From: Halomonas sp.
Lineage (GTDB): Bacteria > Pseudomonadota > Gammaproteobacteria > Pseudomonadales > Halomonadaceae
Reading direction: 5' to 3'
DNA: 64,000 bases
NCBI GenBank assembly: GCA_018401555.1
Contig: JAGYKP010000085.1
Span: 1 to 64,000, forward strand
In this document: positions 19,804 through 28,971 of the stretch, one piece after another
How the letters are laid out: the number at the start of each line of letters is the position of its first letter
How positions within the stretch are numbered: the first letter of the stretch is position 1
Translations under genes and position numbers: made by a program
The notes under the pieces: model-generated
The model's database searches: none
The model's input: the letters and a program-made list of their open reading frames with translations, nothing else
What the model was told of the DNA's origin: nothing

Positions 19804-20345
19804 TGGGCCGGCTGATCTATCTGGTCGGGGCCAGCGGTGTGGGCAAGGACACGCTGCTGGCTGCTGCCCGCCAGCGCTATCCCGAGTGGCTTATCGCCCA
19901 CCGCTACGTGACACGGGAGAGCGGAGCGTCGGAGAACAGCATCGCCCTGACACCCGAGGAGTTTCTGGCCAGACAGCACGCTGGCCTGTTCGCACTGAGC
20001 TGGGAGGCCCATGGCCTCCACTATGGCCTGGGCATCGAGCTCGACGCCTGGCTGGCTCGCGATCGTGTGGTGCTGGTCAACGGCAGTCGGCGCGCGTTGC
20101 CATCGGCCAGGGGGCGTTTCGGTGCGGCGCTGACGCCGGTGGTAATGACCGCCTCGGACGAGGTCCTGCGCGGGCGGTTAAGACGCCGCGGGCGCGAGGA
20201 CGATGCCGAGATCGAATCCCGTCTGGCCCGCCATCGCGAGCTGCGTGATGCGTTGCCCGAGGTACCGCGCCTGGATAATGGGGGGCCACTGGATGTGACT
20301 TTGGCGGCCCTGGAGCGGCTGGTCGTCGGGGAGGTCATGGCGTGA
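19803..20345 (+). CDS. phnN: PhnN, ribose 1,5-bisphosphate phosphokinase
   Basis: 180 residues. It turns ribose 1,5-bisphosphate into PRPP, closing the C-P lyase pathway. The start [20 protein letters not shown] has the P-loop GASGVGKD of guanylate-kinase-like PhnN proteins, and RYVTRESGASENSIALTPEEF follows. The stop-start overlap with phnM is a single base and with phnP 4 bases. The frame is intact. Confidence 0.9.
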   Translation: MGRLIYLVGASGVGKDTLLAAARQRYPEWLIAHRYVTRESGASENSIALTPEEFLARQHAGLFALSWEAHGLHYGLGIELDAWLARDRVVLVNGSRRALPSARGRFGAALTPVVMTASDEVLRGRLRRRGREDDAEIESRLARHRELRDALPEVPRLDNGGPLDVTLAALERLVVGEVMA

Positions 20346-21164
20346 AGTTTCGCTTCACCGGCACCGGCGACAGCGCCCAGGTGCCTTGCTTTGGCTGTGA
20401 CTGCGCTGCGTGTGCTCGGGCGCGGGTGATCGCCTGCGCCCGACGCGGGCCCTGTAGCGCCGAGGTCGAGGTCGACGGACATCTTTACCTGCTGGATGCC
20501 GGTCGGATGGACCTGGCTGATCGCTGTCAGCGACATCGCCCCCACGCCATGTTGCTCACCCATTACCACCCCGACCATGTGCAGGGGCTGTTTCATCTGC
20601 GCTGGGGGTGTGGCGAGTCGATCCCTGTCTATGGCCCCAAGGACCCCCAGGGATGTGCCGACCTCTATCGTCATCCCGGGGTGCTCGACTTCCAGGTGCC
20701 TCTCAAGCCCTTCAAACCTCAGTCGCCCTGTCGCTGACGGTGACGCCGGTGCCGCTCAACCACAGTAAGCCGACGCTGGGCTACTGCCTGGATGATGGGG
20801 GAGGGCGGCTAGCCTACCTGACCGACACCTGTGGCTTGCCCGGGGTGACCGAGCGCTTCCCGCGCGAATGGCAGCCGGACGTGGTGGTGCTGGACTGTGG
20901 CTACCCGAGTCGCGTCAGTGAGCCCCGCAACCACACACCCCGGCGCTTGCCATGCAGATCATCGAACGGCTGTCGGTGCCGATGGCCTATCTGACCCACA
21001 TCGGTCACGAGCTAGACCGGGAGTTGAGCGAGAGGGAGTGCGCCTTGCCGGCCAATGTGAGAGTAGCCTGCGACGGGGAGGAAGTTCGGCTGGGGGGGAG
21101 CACGGTAGTACCCTTGCCGGCTCGAATGGGAACGAGCGTTGATCGGGATGGACCTCGATGCTAA
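20342..21164 (+). pseudogene. phnP: phnP, broken first copy (phosphoribosyl 1,2-cyclic phosphodiesterase)
   Basis: PhnP opens the cyclic ribose phosphate made by PhnJ. The start MKFRFTGTGDSAQVPCFGC and the metallo-hydrolase motif THYHPDHVQGL are in frame one. At ~20725 KPFKPQSPC breaks; the next frame gives LTVTPVPLNHSKPTLGYCL to PSRVSEPRNH. A second break at ~20935 leads to MQIIERLSVPMAYLTHIGHELD. The end after GEEV is unlike PhnP and runs to 21164. The 3' half is present again, in an open frame, at 22711-23167, so this copy was altered during a local duplication. Confidence 0.8.
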
Positions 21165-22340
21165 CTGTTTGCCGCGGCCCGCAGTTTCGGCTGACCCTTC
21201 TGCTGGGCATAACGCAGACACTGGCCTGGGCGTCGAGTTACTACTTGCCGGCCATTCTTGCCACCTCAATGGCAAGGGATCTCGGCATAGAGCGTCACTG
21301 GGTGTTTGCCGCCTTCTCGTTATCACTTTTGGTCACAGCAGCCTGCGGCCCCTGGGTCGGGCAGCGTATCGACCGCTTCGGGGGGTGTAAGATGCTCAGC
21401 CTCTCGAGTTTGGTGCTCGCAGTAGGACTGGTGCTGCTGTCAATGGCCCAAGGTCCTGTCACTCTGGCGCTAGGGTGGGTCGTCATTGGTGCCGGGATGG
21501 CAATGGGGCTCTATGATGCCGCTTTTGCCACTCTTACTCGGGCTTTTGGTCGTGATGCCCGTCGAGCTATTACCGGAGTCACACTGATGGCTGGGTTCGC
21601 CAGCACGCTTGGCTGGCCGTTGACGACTTGGTTGAATAGTGTTTTTGGGTGGCGAGAAGCCTGCTTATTCTGGGCCGTGATTCAAATTCTGGTTTGCTTG
21701 CCACTTCATCGCGGTTTACCAGGCGATCAGACGTGTCAGGCGGATGTGGCTGATTCCTCCACGGATATCCAAGTCGAGAAGCCCGGCAAGGTCAGGCAAT
21801 GGACAATGTTAGGGCTGGGCTATGTGTTTGCCGCCGGATGGTTCGTATCCACGGCTATGGCTGCACATCTGCCGGGGCTACTCCAAGAAACCGGGGTGTC
21901 GTTAGCCACGGCTGTGGCAGCAGGGGCGCTGGGTGGGGCCCGCTCGGGTCGGAGCCCGTTTCGCTGAATTTACTCTGATGCGGCGGGCACAGCCGATTGT
22001 GGCGGCTCGAGTGGCAACTCTGCTTGCACCCGCTTCGGAGCCGCGCTCATGGCTGATGTTTGGTATGCCGACAGCTGGATTCGCACTCCTGCATGGTGCT
22101 GGTAATGGCCTTCTGACCATTGCGGCGGGCACGCTGCCTCTCAGCCTCTTCGGTGCAAAAGGGTATGGCTTACGTCAGGGCTGGATTATTGCCCCGGCGC
22201 GAGTCACTCAGGCATTTTCTCCTTGGTTGTTCGGGCTGATGCTGACTTCTTGGGGAGCAGGGGCGCTGTGGCTAACGTCCAGCCTGCTTTTGGTCGCTCT
22301 GGCGGTGCTGCTGAAGATTCGGGACCGGCCTGCGTTATGA
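21158..22340 (+). CDS. MFS transporter (one frame change)
   Basis: A 12-helix major facilitator of about 394 residues. It opens LTLLLGITQTLAWASSYYLPAI and has the MFS motif A loop as GPWVGQRIDRFG. Near 21935 the first frame would end early (GGARSGRSPFR) while the next frame goes on GPARVGARFAEFTLMRRAQP and runs to 22340 with four more helices. So one indel lies in a GC-rich run there. It overlaps the end of the first phnP copy by 7 bases and is flanked on the right by an IS scrap and the second phnP part. Substrate is unknown. Confidence 0.75.
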
Positions 22341-22539
22341 TGATCGGCTGGGTCATCTGTATAACTTCATTTATTATCCTGAATCGTGCAGCACAAGTCC
22401 CGAAAATTCCTTCTCGGCACCCCACTCGGCTGCTATCAGGCGCCCCTCTATGCCCAGATGTCGCCGATCCTCTGCATGCTGCCATCGCTGCTATCGAGAC
22501 CGAGCTGGATGACCTGAACCTCACTGCAGCGATTCCGAC

Positions 22540-22711
22540 ACCGGTAGTGTCCCGTCAAGTGATGTAACAGCGGTGGTGGCCACCGTCGCCCTCGCTGCTG
22601 TTACGACGCCTCCTCGTGAGTCATCTGTTCTGCGTCGGACTGGGCCGATGTCATCAGCACCGGTGCCAGACGCTTCAAGCTCAGATAACGCCGGCTGACC
22701 TGCCATTCATC
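22540..22711 (-). mobile_element. IS256-like transposase C-terminal scrap with one IS end
   Basis: On the minus strand bases 22711-22616 encode DEWQVSRRYLSLKRLAPVL and a short tail to a TAA, which looks like the end of an IS256-family transposase. Downstream, GTAGTGTCCCGTCAAGTGAT at 22541 could be the IS terminal repeat. The coding part is cut off exactly where the second phnP copy starts, so the IS scrap marks the rearrangement joint. Family assignment is moderate. Confidence 0.5.
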
Positions 22712-23167
22712 GTTCGTCATCCCGGGGTGCTCGACTTCCAGGTGCCTCTCAAGCCCTTCAAACCCTTGTCGCTCCCGTCGCTGACGGTGACGCCGGTGCC
22801 GCTCAACCACAGCAAGCTGACGCTGGGCTACTGCCTGGATGATGGGGGAGGGCGGCTGGCCTACCTGACCGACACCTGTGGCCTGCCCGGGGCGACCGAG
22901 CGCTTCCTGCGCGAATGGCAGCCGGACGTGGTGGTGCTGGACTGCGGCTATCCAAGTCGCGTCAATGAGCCCCGCAACCACAATACCCCGGCGCTTGCCG
23001 TGCAGATCATCGATCGGCTATCGGTGCCAATGGCCTATCTGACCCACATCGGCCACGAGCTAGACCGGGAGCTGGGTGAGGGGAAATGCGAGTTGCCGGA
23101 CAATGTGCGGATAGCGCAGGACGGTGAGGAAGTGAGCCCGTACGTAGCGACGTTAAGCACCGCATGA
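22711..23167 (+). pseudogene. phnP: Second, partial copy of phnP (3' half)
   Basis: From HPGVLDFQVPLKPFKPLSL onward this copies the 3' half of phnP in one open frame, through AYLTDTCGLPGATERFLREW, LDCGYPSRVNEPRNHNTPAL and YLTHIGHELDRELGEG to a stop at 23167. It lacks the N-terminal half with the THYHPDH metal motif, so it cannot act alone. Base differences from the first copy (20669-21084) are scattered. Its frame is whole where copy one is broken, and the sequences part after GEEV, so this end is probably the original gene end. Confidence 0.8.
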
Positions 23168-23304
23168 TGCAACGACTTTTGCCAATCCGAAGGTGAGCGT
23201 CATCGCAAGTGGGAATGGTGATGAGTTGTCACCAGCCCCACTGGCCTTTTGGCAGGCGGCCTTACTGCACCACGACGGGTTACTTGAGCGTGAGTCAGGA
23301 GCGT

Positions 23305-25160
23305 TCAGTGCATTCGGCGGAGGATAGTGCCGCGATCGCCCACCGCATAGACACGGCCATCGCGGGTGGTACAGACGCCACGTAGTCCGACATCACTGCC
23401 GCTGGGTTCCGTTACCCACTGACCATCCTCCAAATGGAGAATCCGGCCGCGAGTGCCCACCGCGTAGGTACCGGCGACCTTGGAGCCTGAGAGGTCCAGC
23501 AGGTCGTCACGCAGTCGTGTCGGCTGAAGTTGCCAACGTTGTCCATCGAAATGGGCCAGTGTGCCTGAAAGGCCTACCGCGTAGATATCATCCAGCGCCG
23601 GGCCCCAGACGCCATACAGGAAGCTTTCCGTTCCGACGTTGAACTCTGCCCACTCCTTGCCGTTGTAGCGCAGCACCAGACCGAAATCGCCCACTGCCAG
23701 CAGGTGCTGGTCATCCCAGCCCCAGAGGCTATAGAGCGCCGAATGGGTACCGCTGGACATGCGTTTCCAGCCCAGACCGTCAAAGTGCAGGATCAGCCCC
23801 TCGTCGCCGACCGCGTAAACCGAGTTGGGCCCGGAGCCCCACATGGCAAGGATCGTCAAATCCAGGTGCAGATCGAAATGCAGCTGCCAGCAGAGGCCAT
23901 CGAAGCGATAGATGCGTCCGAGCTGACCGGCGGCAAACAGTCCATTGCCACTCTCCCAGATGCAGTGAACCGCGAGTTCGCTGGGCGCAGGCAGTGCTCG
24001 CCAGCTCTCCCCCTCGAGGCACAACACGGTGCCGGCCTCCCCACAGGCATAGCAGGTGCCGTCGCTGGCTTCGTGGATTCCCCATAGCTGGCGATCGGTG
24101 GGTACGGCCATGCTCTCCCAGCGGCTCTTCTCCGGAGCCGCGGGCGGCGGGGCCAGGGCGGCAGTAAAATCCGGGGCCGCGGTCATGATGGTGGCGAAAT
24201 CACCGACCGCCAGGGCCTCACCGGTAGGTAGCGTCACGATATCCATCAGGTCGTGGTGGCTATTGCTCTCCAGGCGTACCAGGCTTAACTCCTTCAGATA
24301 ATAGAGATGCCCCTGGTCGCCAACGATCAGCACACCGTCCTTGTAGCTTTTCAATGCGCGCAGACGAGGCATGGGTGTAGAGAAGGTCAGCGGCTGGAAG
24401 CTGCCTTGCCGATAGTGCACAAGCTCGCCGCGAAAGCCGCCCTGATCGACGAAGTAACGCCCACCGCCAAGCAGCAGCTCATCGTCATCAAGCAGCAGCA
24501 TCGCCTGGAAACCGGAGCTCAAGGGGCAATCGAGGGCTTCCCAGTGGCCGCTGGTACGGCGCCGAAGCACTGTACCCTCGCCACCCGCCGCGTAGACGGT
24601 GCCATTGCCGGCGCAGGCCACGGCACGCAGGTTGATCCGCGTGGGACTGGCTTCCGCGACCCAGTCGCTGCCGTCGAAATGCAGGATCATGCCATCATCG
24701 CCCACCGCCCAGGCGAGACCGTCCGCGTTGCCGTCAATGGCGAACAGCGGGTGTTCTCGGCGCAGGCGGCGAAGCGTCCGTCCTCGTCCACGATGCCGCC
24801 GCGCCGCTGGTGCCATTCGCTGCCGTCGAAATGCAATACGCAACCCATCCAGCCGACGGCGATCAACTGGTCAGAGCGGGGACCCCAGAGACTGTGCAAG
24901 GGCAGGTTGGTGGGCACGCTCATGCGCTGCCACTGGTGGCCAGCACCGTCAGGGTCGCCGGTGTAGCGCAGGATCATGCCCTCATCCCCCACAACAAACA
25001 CGTCACTATCATGCGCCCAGCCTGACCAGAGCACATCGCCATCTCCGGCGCCGATCTCTGGCACCCGGCGCCAGGGGGCGCGTTGAGGCGTCTGGGAGTT
25101 GGCACCGTTGACCAGCTGACGAAAGAAACGGCGACGGTCAGCGTTGGCGGCTTGTGTCAT
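23305..25160 (-). CDS. Beta-propeller repeat protein of the molybdoenzyme operon (one frame change)
   Basis: About 618 residues made of many ~45-residue blades with the pattern W-x-x-VxAVGDxGxIxHFDGxxW (for example VYAVGDEGLILHFDGLGW, LLAVGDFGLVLRYNGKEW, IYAVGLSGTLAHFDG). These resemble BNR/YCF48-type propellers. The ATG at 25160 opens MTQAANADRRRFFRQLV, a twin-arginine-like start without a clear hydrophobic stretch. At ~24770 the frame shifts by one base (FAACAENT to PLFAIDGNADGLAWAVGDDG). It is the last gene of the minus-strand molybdoenzyme cluster, 51 bases after the Mrp-like ATPase. Its role is unknown; a scaffold or assembly factor is a guess. Confidence 0.7.
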
Positions 25161-25211
25161 GGTGTGGCGTCCTCAAGGGTGAAAGAGATAACTGGGCGTA
25201 GGGGGCGGACG

Positions 25212-26345
25212 CTAGCGTGAACTATCGTCCTGACCGACGGGAGGTTGCGGCGGGTGACCGAACAGCGCTGCCAGCTCCGAACGTACGCTTTCGCGCTGTT
25301 CGGCAGGCACGGCGGCGAGCGCCTCCTCGATTTCGGCGGACTGGGTTGCCTCCTGGCCCATGGCGCGCAGCGAGTCCGCGGCGGCGGCAGCGAACCCCTC
25401 CCGCGCATGAGCAATGCACGCATCCACCGCCGGTGTGAAGGGCACGCGCTTCCGCACTCTGGGGGCGTCCAGCACGATGGGGCGTCCGGCATCGGAACCG
25501 CTGGCAAGGGTGGGAGAGAGGGGGATCTGGGCCAGGGAACTGACGCCAACCTCGTTCAATGCCGCGGCCAGGTGGTCGCGAGGGAAAAGATGAAATTCCC
25601 CGCCGCAGTGGGGGCAGGTGACACCGGCCATATTCTCCACCACACCGAGCAGCGGCATGCCGCGTTCCTGGCAGAAGCGCACCGCCTTGAGGCTGTCCAT
25701 CAGTGCCACTTCTTGTGGAGTGGTTGCCAGCAGGGCTGCCACATCATGACCTTCGAGCAGGTCGGCGAGAGTAATCAGCTCGTTGCCGGTCCCGGGTGGC
25801 ATGTCGATCACCAGGAAGTCCAACGGGCCCCAGTCGAACGAGCCGATCAGGTGATGCATGAAATCGTGCTTGTAGGCATCGCGCCACACGATGGGGGTGT
25901 CATCACTTTCCATCATGAAGGCCAGGGAACCGACCAGGATGGGGTAGTCGAGACCCGCGGCGGTGAAGGCCCGAGGGCCAAGTCCGCGCTCATCGAGGCG
26001 GACTCGCTCCCCGACGAAGCCGAAGAAGCGGCTCTGGTTGGGACCATGGATGTCGGCATCCGCCACGCCCACCCGGTAGCCGCGCTCCGCGAGCCCGGCT
26101 GCCAGGTTGGAGGAGATGGTGCTCTTGCCGACTCCCCCCTTGTTGGCCATTACCATGATGATCTGGCCGATCTGTGCCAGGCGGGATTCCAGGAGCTGTT
26201 TCTCGTGATGCCCTTTCTCCAGGCGGCAGCTCGATTCCTCGGGGCAGAACTGACAGGCATGGCCCCGGCCACACTCCTCGGGAGCCAGAGCCAGCGGGTC
26301 GCGCGTGGGCTTAGGGTCTCGAGGGGAGAAGTGGGAAACTGACAT
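25212..26345 (-). CDS. Mrp/NBP35-like Fe-S cluster carrier ATPase
   Basis: 377 residues of the Mrp/ApbC/NBP35 P-loop family, which carry Fe-S clusters to target proteins. An N-terminal cysteine-rich piece (CGRGHACQFCPEESSC, residues ~25-40) recalls the NBP35 N-terminal cluster site. Then come the deviant Walker A KGGVGKST, switch I DADIHGPNQ, IDMPPGTGNE, and CPHCGG, the CxxC pair that bridges clusters in dimers. A ~100-residue C-terminal extension is rich in Ala and Glu. It sits 14 bases after the haem subunit gene, so it probably helps load Fe-S clusters into the molybdoenzyme. Confidence 0.85.
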   Translation of the reverse strand: MSVSHFSPRDPKPTRDPLALAPEECGRGHACQFCPEESSCRLEKGHHEKQLLESRLAQIGQIIMVMANKGGVGKSTISSNLAAGLAERGYRVGVADADIHGPNQSRFFGFVGERVRLDERGLGPRAFTAAGLDYPILVGSLAFMMESDDTPIVWRDAYKHDFMHHLIGSFDWGPLDFLVIDMPPGTGNELITLADLLEGHDVAALLATTPQEVALMDSLKAVRFCQERGMPLLGVVENMAGVTCPHCGGEFHLFPRDHLAAALNEVGVSSLAQIPLSPTLASGSDAGRPIVLDAPRVRKRVPFTPAVDACIAHAREGFAAAAADSLRAMGQEATQSAEIEEALAAVPAEQRESVRSELAALFGHPPQPPVGQDDSSR

Positions 26346-26359
26346 TGCTGTGGCCTCCC

Positions 26360-27157
26360 TCAGCTGCTGGACTCGTCGTCAACGCCGGTATCCAGCATGA
26401 TCCAGGTATGGGTGACGCGCTTGTTGCCGTCACGCTCATTGTCGCTACCCTGCCACACGGCGAAAGCGACCGGTACTTGGGCTTGATCGAAGCTCACCTG
26501 GTGCTCGCCTTCGCTCGCCAGGGGGCGGGACATGACCACTCGCCACTCGCTGTCCTGCGCGACGCTCTCCGGGTAGTAAGAGCCGATTCCCGTGACGTTC
26601 TGCGCATCGAGTGATGACGTGCTGCCGTAGCCGCCGGCGGCAAGGTTCTCGACTTGCTGCTCGTCATCGGCACGCCAGTACCAGATATTGACCGGCTTTT
26701 CCGGACCTGACCCCATCATGTAGGAGGTGTCGGCACCATTCAGCGCATACTGAATGGCGACGCCATCGCGGAAACTATCCACGGTGGTGGCGCTATCCTG
26801 GCTAGCATCCTTCCAGTGCATACGGACATAGAAACGCTCGCTGGTACGGGCAACCTGAAAATAGAGGTGCTTGCTGCGCTCAGCGCCCTCGTCGAAGCGT
26901 AGCTTGACCGACTGGTGTACCGGCGGAGCGGGGAACAGTTCGGTGCGATAGGTCGGCAGGCGGTCCCAGATGATATCGTCGGGGTCATCCTGGGTACGCA
27001 GGTAGATGTTGTCGGGCAGGCGGGCCACCTCAACGCTGTCGCCCGGCTTTATTTCGGTGACGTTGGGGTTGATCTCGGCAGGATCCGCCCAGGCTACGGC
27101 AGCCGTGAACGCCATGGCACATGCCACGGTGCCGTGCAGAATGAATCGCTTTGTCAT
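26360..27157 (-). CDS. Haem b-binding gamma subunit (type II DMSO reductase family)
   Basis: 265 residues of the ethylbenzene dehydrogenase gamma/ClrC/SerC/DdhC type, the periplasmic haem b subunit that carries electrons to or from the A-B pair. A clean signal peptide (MTKRFILHGTVACAMAFTAA..AWA) begins at ATG 27157, which has GAGGAG upstream. The EB_dh domain follows, with WDRLPTYRTELFPAPPVHQS, FYVRMHWKDASQD, DGVAIQYALN, and near the end GEHQVSFDQAQVPVAFAVWQ. It is fourth in the A-B-D-C order. The frame is intact. Confidence 0.85.
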   Translation of the reverse strand: MTKRFILHGTVACAMAFTAAVAWADPAEINPNVTEIKPGDSVEVARLPDNIYLRTQDDPDDIIWDRLPTYRTELFPAPPVHQSVKLRFDEGAERSKHLYFQVARTSERFYVRMHWKDASQDSATTVDSFRDGVAIQYALNGADTSYMMGSGPEKPVNIWYWRADDEQQVENLAAGGYGSTSSLDAQNVTGIGSYYPESVAQDSEWRVVMSRPLASEGEHQVSFDQAQVPVAFAVWQGSDNERDGNKRVTHTWIMLDTGVDDESSS

Positions 27158-27222
27158 GGCAAATCTCCTCGCAAGGGACGACAGGTCGTGAGGCGGTGTC
27201 GCATGGACCTGTCCAGCGCTGC

Positions 27223-27965
27223 TCAATCCCACATCGGGCCGGAATCGATATCGGAATGGGTACCGGCGGCGCGGGGTGGTGGGCACGGGCCTACCTGTGA
27301 CGCCAGTGCTGCCTGCTGGGCTCTCGTCCAGTCCGGCAGTGTTTCGATCAGGCGAGCCAGGGTCGGGTCGAGGCCGTGCTCTCTGGCGTCGTCGAAGCAT
27401 TCCCGAATGGCGCCCAGCAGCGGGGCCAGGTAGCGAGCAATGAAATCGCGTTGGGCTCGCCGGTAGGGTGAGGGATCGCGGTGGTTCGCCTGTGCCTGGC
27501 CCTCCAGGTGGCAGAGCAGGGCGCAGAACTCGAGCATGGCCACCAGATGGTCGGGTTCCTCGGCATGGCCCTCATCGCCACGCGCCGCCTGTAGGCCGAA
27601 GTGGCGGTAGAAGGCCTGCACATTGAGCAGGTAGTTGCCCGGCGTCTGTCCGTTCAGGAGGCTATGGTAGGCGCTGGCAACCAGCGGCACGCGTGGTTTG
27701 CCGCGCGGCCCATGCATGAAGGTCGCGGTATAGCCAACCTGCAACGCGGTGAGATCCGGGCTTGATGGCAACACCGGCCACTGTTCCCCAGTGAGCAACT
27801 GCCAGGCAGGGGCCAGCGCGGCACGAAAGCGTCCATCCTCCAGCACCTGCTGGGTCTCGGTCAGCGGGTAGCCGAACAGCGCGGCAGCCAGTCGGTAGAC
27901 TGTCTCCGCAGCCGCAACGCGATCTTCCTCGACAGGAGGTACTGCAGGGGAGCGGGTGCGCTCAT
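27223..27965 (-). CDS. TorD-family chaperone for the molybdoenzyme (start uncertain)
   Basis: A cytoplasmic NarJ/TorD-like chaperone that holds the catalytic subunit until cofactor is inserted and Tat export can occur. The body reads LTALQVGYTATFMHGPRGKPRVPLVASAYHS, then YLLNVQAFYRHFGL and EEPDHLVAMLEFCALLCHLE, which are typical for the D proteins of ClrABDC/SerABDC/DdhABDC operons. Upstream of 27846 the frame stays open as VAAAETVYRLAAALFGYPL, but the best ATG (27965, 14 bases after the B stop) is in another frame. So one indel lies near 27930, or a non-ATG start is used. Confidence 0.78.
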
Positions 27966-27979
27966 GAAACCTCCCATCG

Positions 27980-28959
27980 TCAGCTCAACTTGAACATTTC
28001 GGCGTGCTTGAAGCCGATCAGGGTGTCCATCAACTCGCTTTCGCCTCCTTCGGCCTTGACCTGGCGCTCACGCTCCAGGGTATCGAGCACCTCACCGGTG
28101 CGCGGGCCGAACAGGCTCTCCAGGTACTCCAGCGGAATCCGCTGCTCGTCCAGGGCCCGGCCGTCGGCGGCATACTTCGAGGGCGACATGGGAGGCACAT
28201 AGAAGACGTTGGGCTGGGTACCCCACTCGGCATGGAGGGGCAGCGCCACCTTGTACTTCTCCACCAGCTGATGGATGGGCCCCTCTTCATCGTCGCGATA
28301 GCCGATCCAGCGAATCCGGCCTACGCACTGCTGGGCACAGGCGGTCGGCAGCCCCTTCTCGATCCGCGGGTAGCAGAAGATGCATTTCTCGGACTTGGAG
28401 ATCTGCTCGTTGAAGTAGACCTTCTTGTAGGGGCAGGCGTTGACACAATAGCGATACCCGCGGCAGCTCTCGGGTCGACCAGCACGATGCCGTCTTCCTG
28501 GCGCTTGTAGATAGCGTTGCGCGAGCAGGCTGCCAGGCAGGCCGGGTTGTCGCAGTGGTTACACAGGCGAGGCAGATAGAAATAGTAGCTGTTGGGGTAG
28601 TCACCTTCCCCCTGGTCCTCGTCCCAGTTGGCCCCCCAGGTAGGCTTGACGTGAGGGCGAAGCCACGGGTCGGTACCGGTCATCAAGGCTTCCTGGTAGT
28701 TGTACTCCCAGGGAATGCCGTAATCCTCCTGGCTGGGCTGGCGCCCCAGGCGAAGGGCGCCGTCGGCATCGAAGCCCCCACCCATGTTCTGGTAGTCGCG
28801 GGGATAGCCCAGCCCCGGCTGGGACTCCACGTTGTTCCAGTACATGAACTCGCGGCCGTTGCGGTTGGTCCACATCAGCTTGCAGGCGGCGGTACAGGTG
28901 TGACAGCCGATACACTTGTTCAGGTCCAGCACCATGCTGAGTTGGCGTTTGACAGCCAT
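27980..28959 (-). CDS. Four-cluster Fe-S beta subunit of the molybdoenzyme (one base missing)
   Basis: The electron-transfer B subunit, restored length about 326 residues, normal for ClrB/SerB/DdhB. It begins MAVKRQLSMVLDLNKCIGCH, the first of four cysteine groups (CIGCHTCTAAC). The second is CNHCDNPACLAAC. One base is missing at ~28470 (GACCCGAGAGC); the other frame then gives CRGYRYCVNACPYKK and CIFCYPRIEKGLPTACAQQ. The C-terminal part ends GFKHAEMFKLS at 27980. There is no signal peptide, so it should ride out with the Tat-exported A subunit. Confidence 0.85.
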
Positions 28960-28971
28960 GGCAATCTCCTC

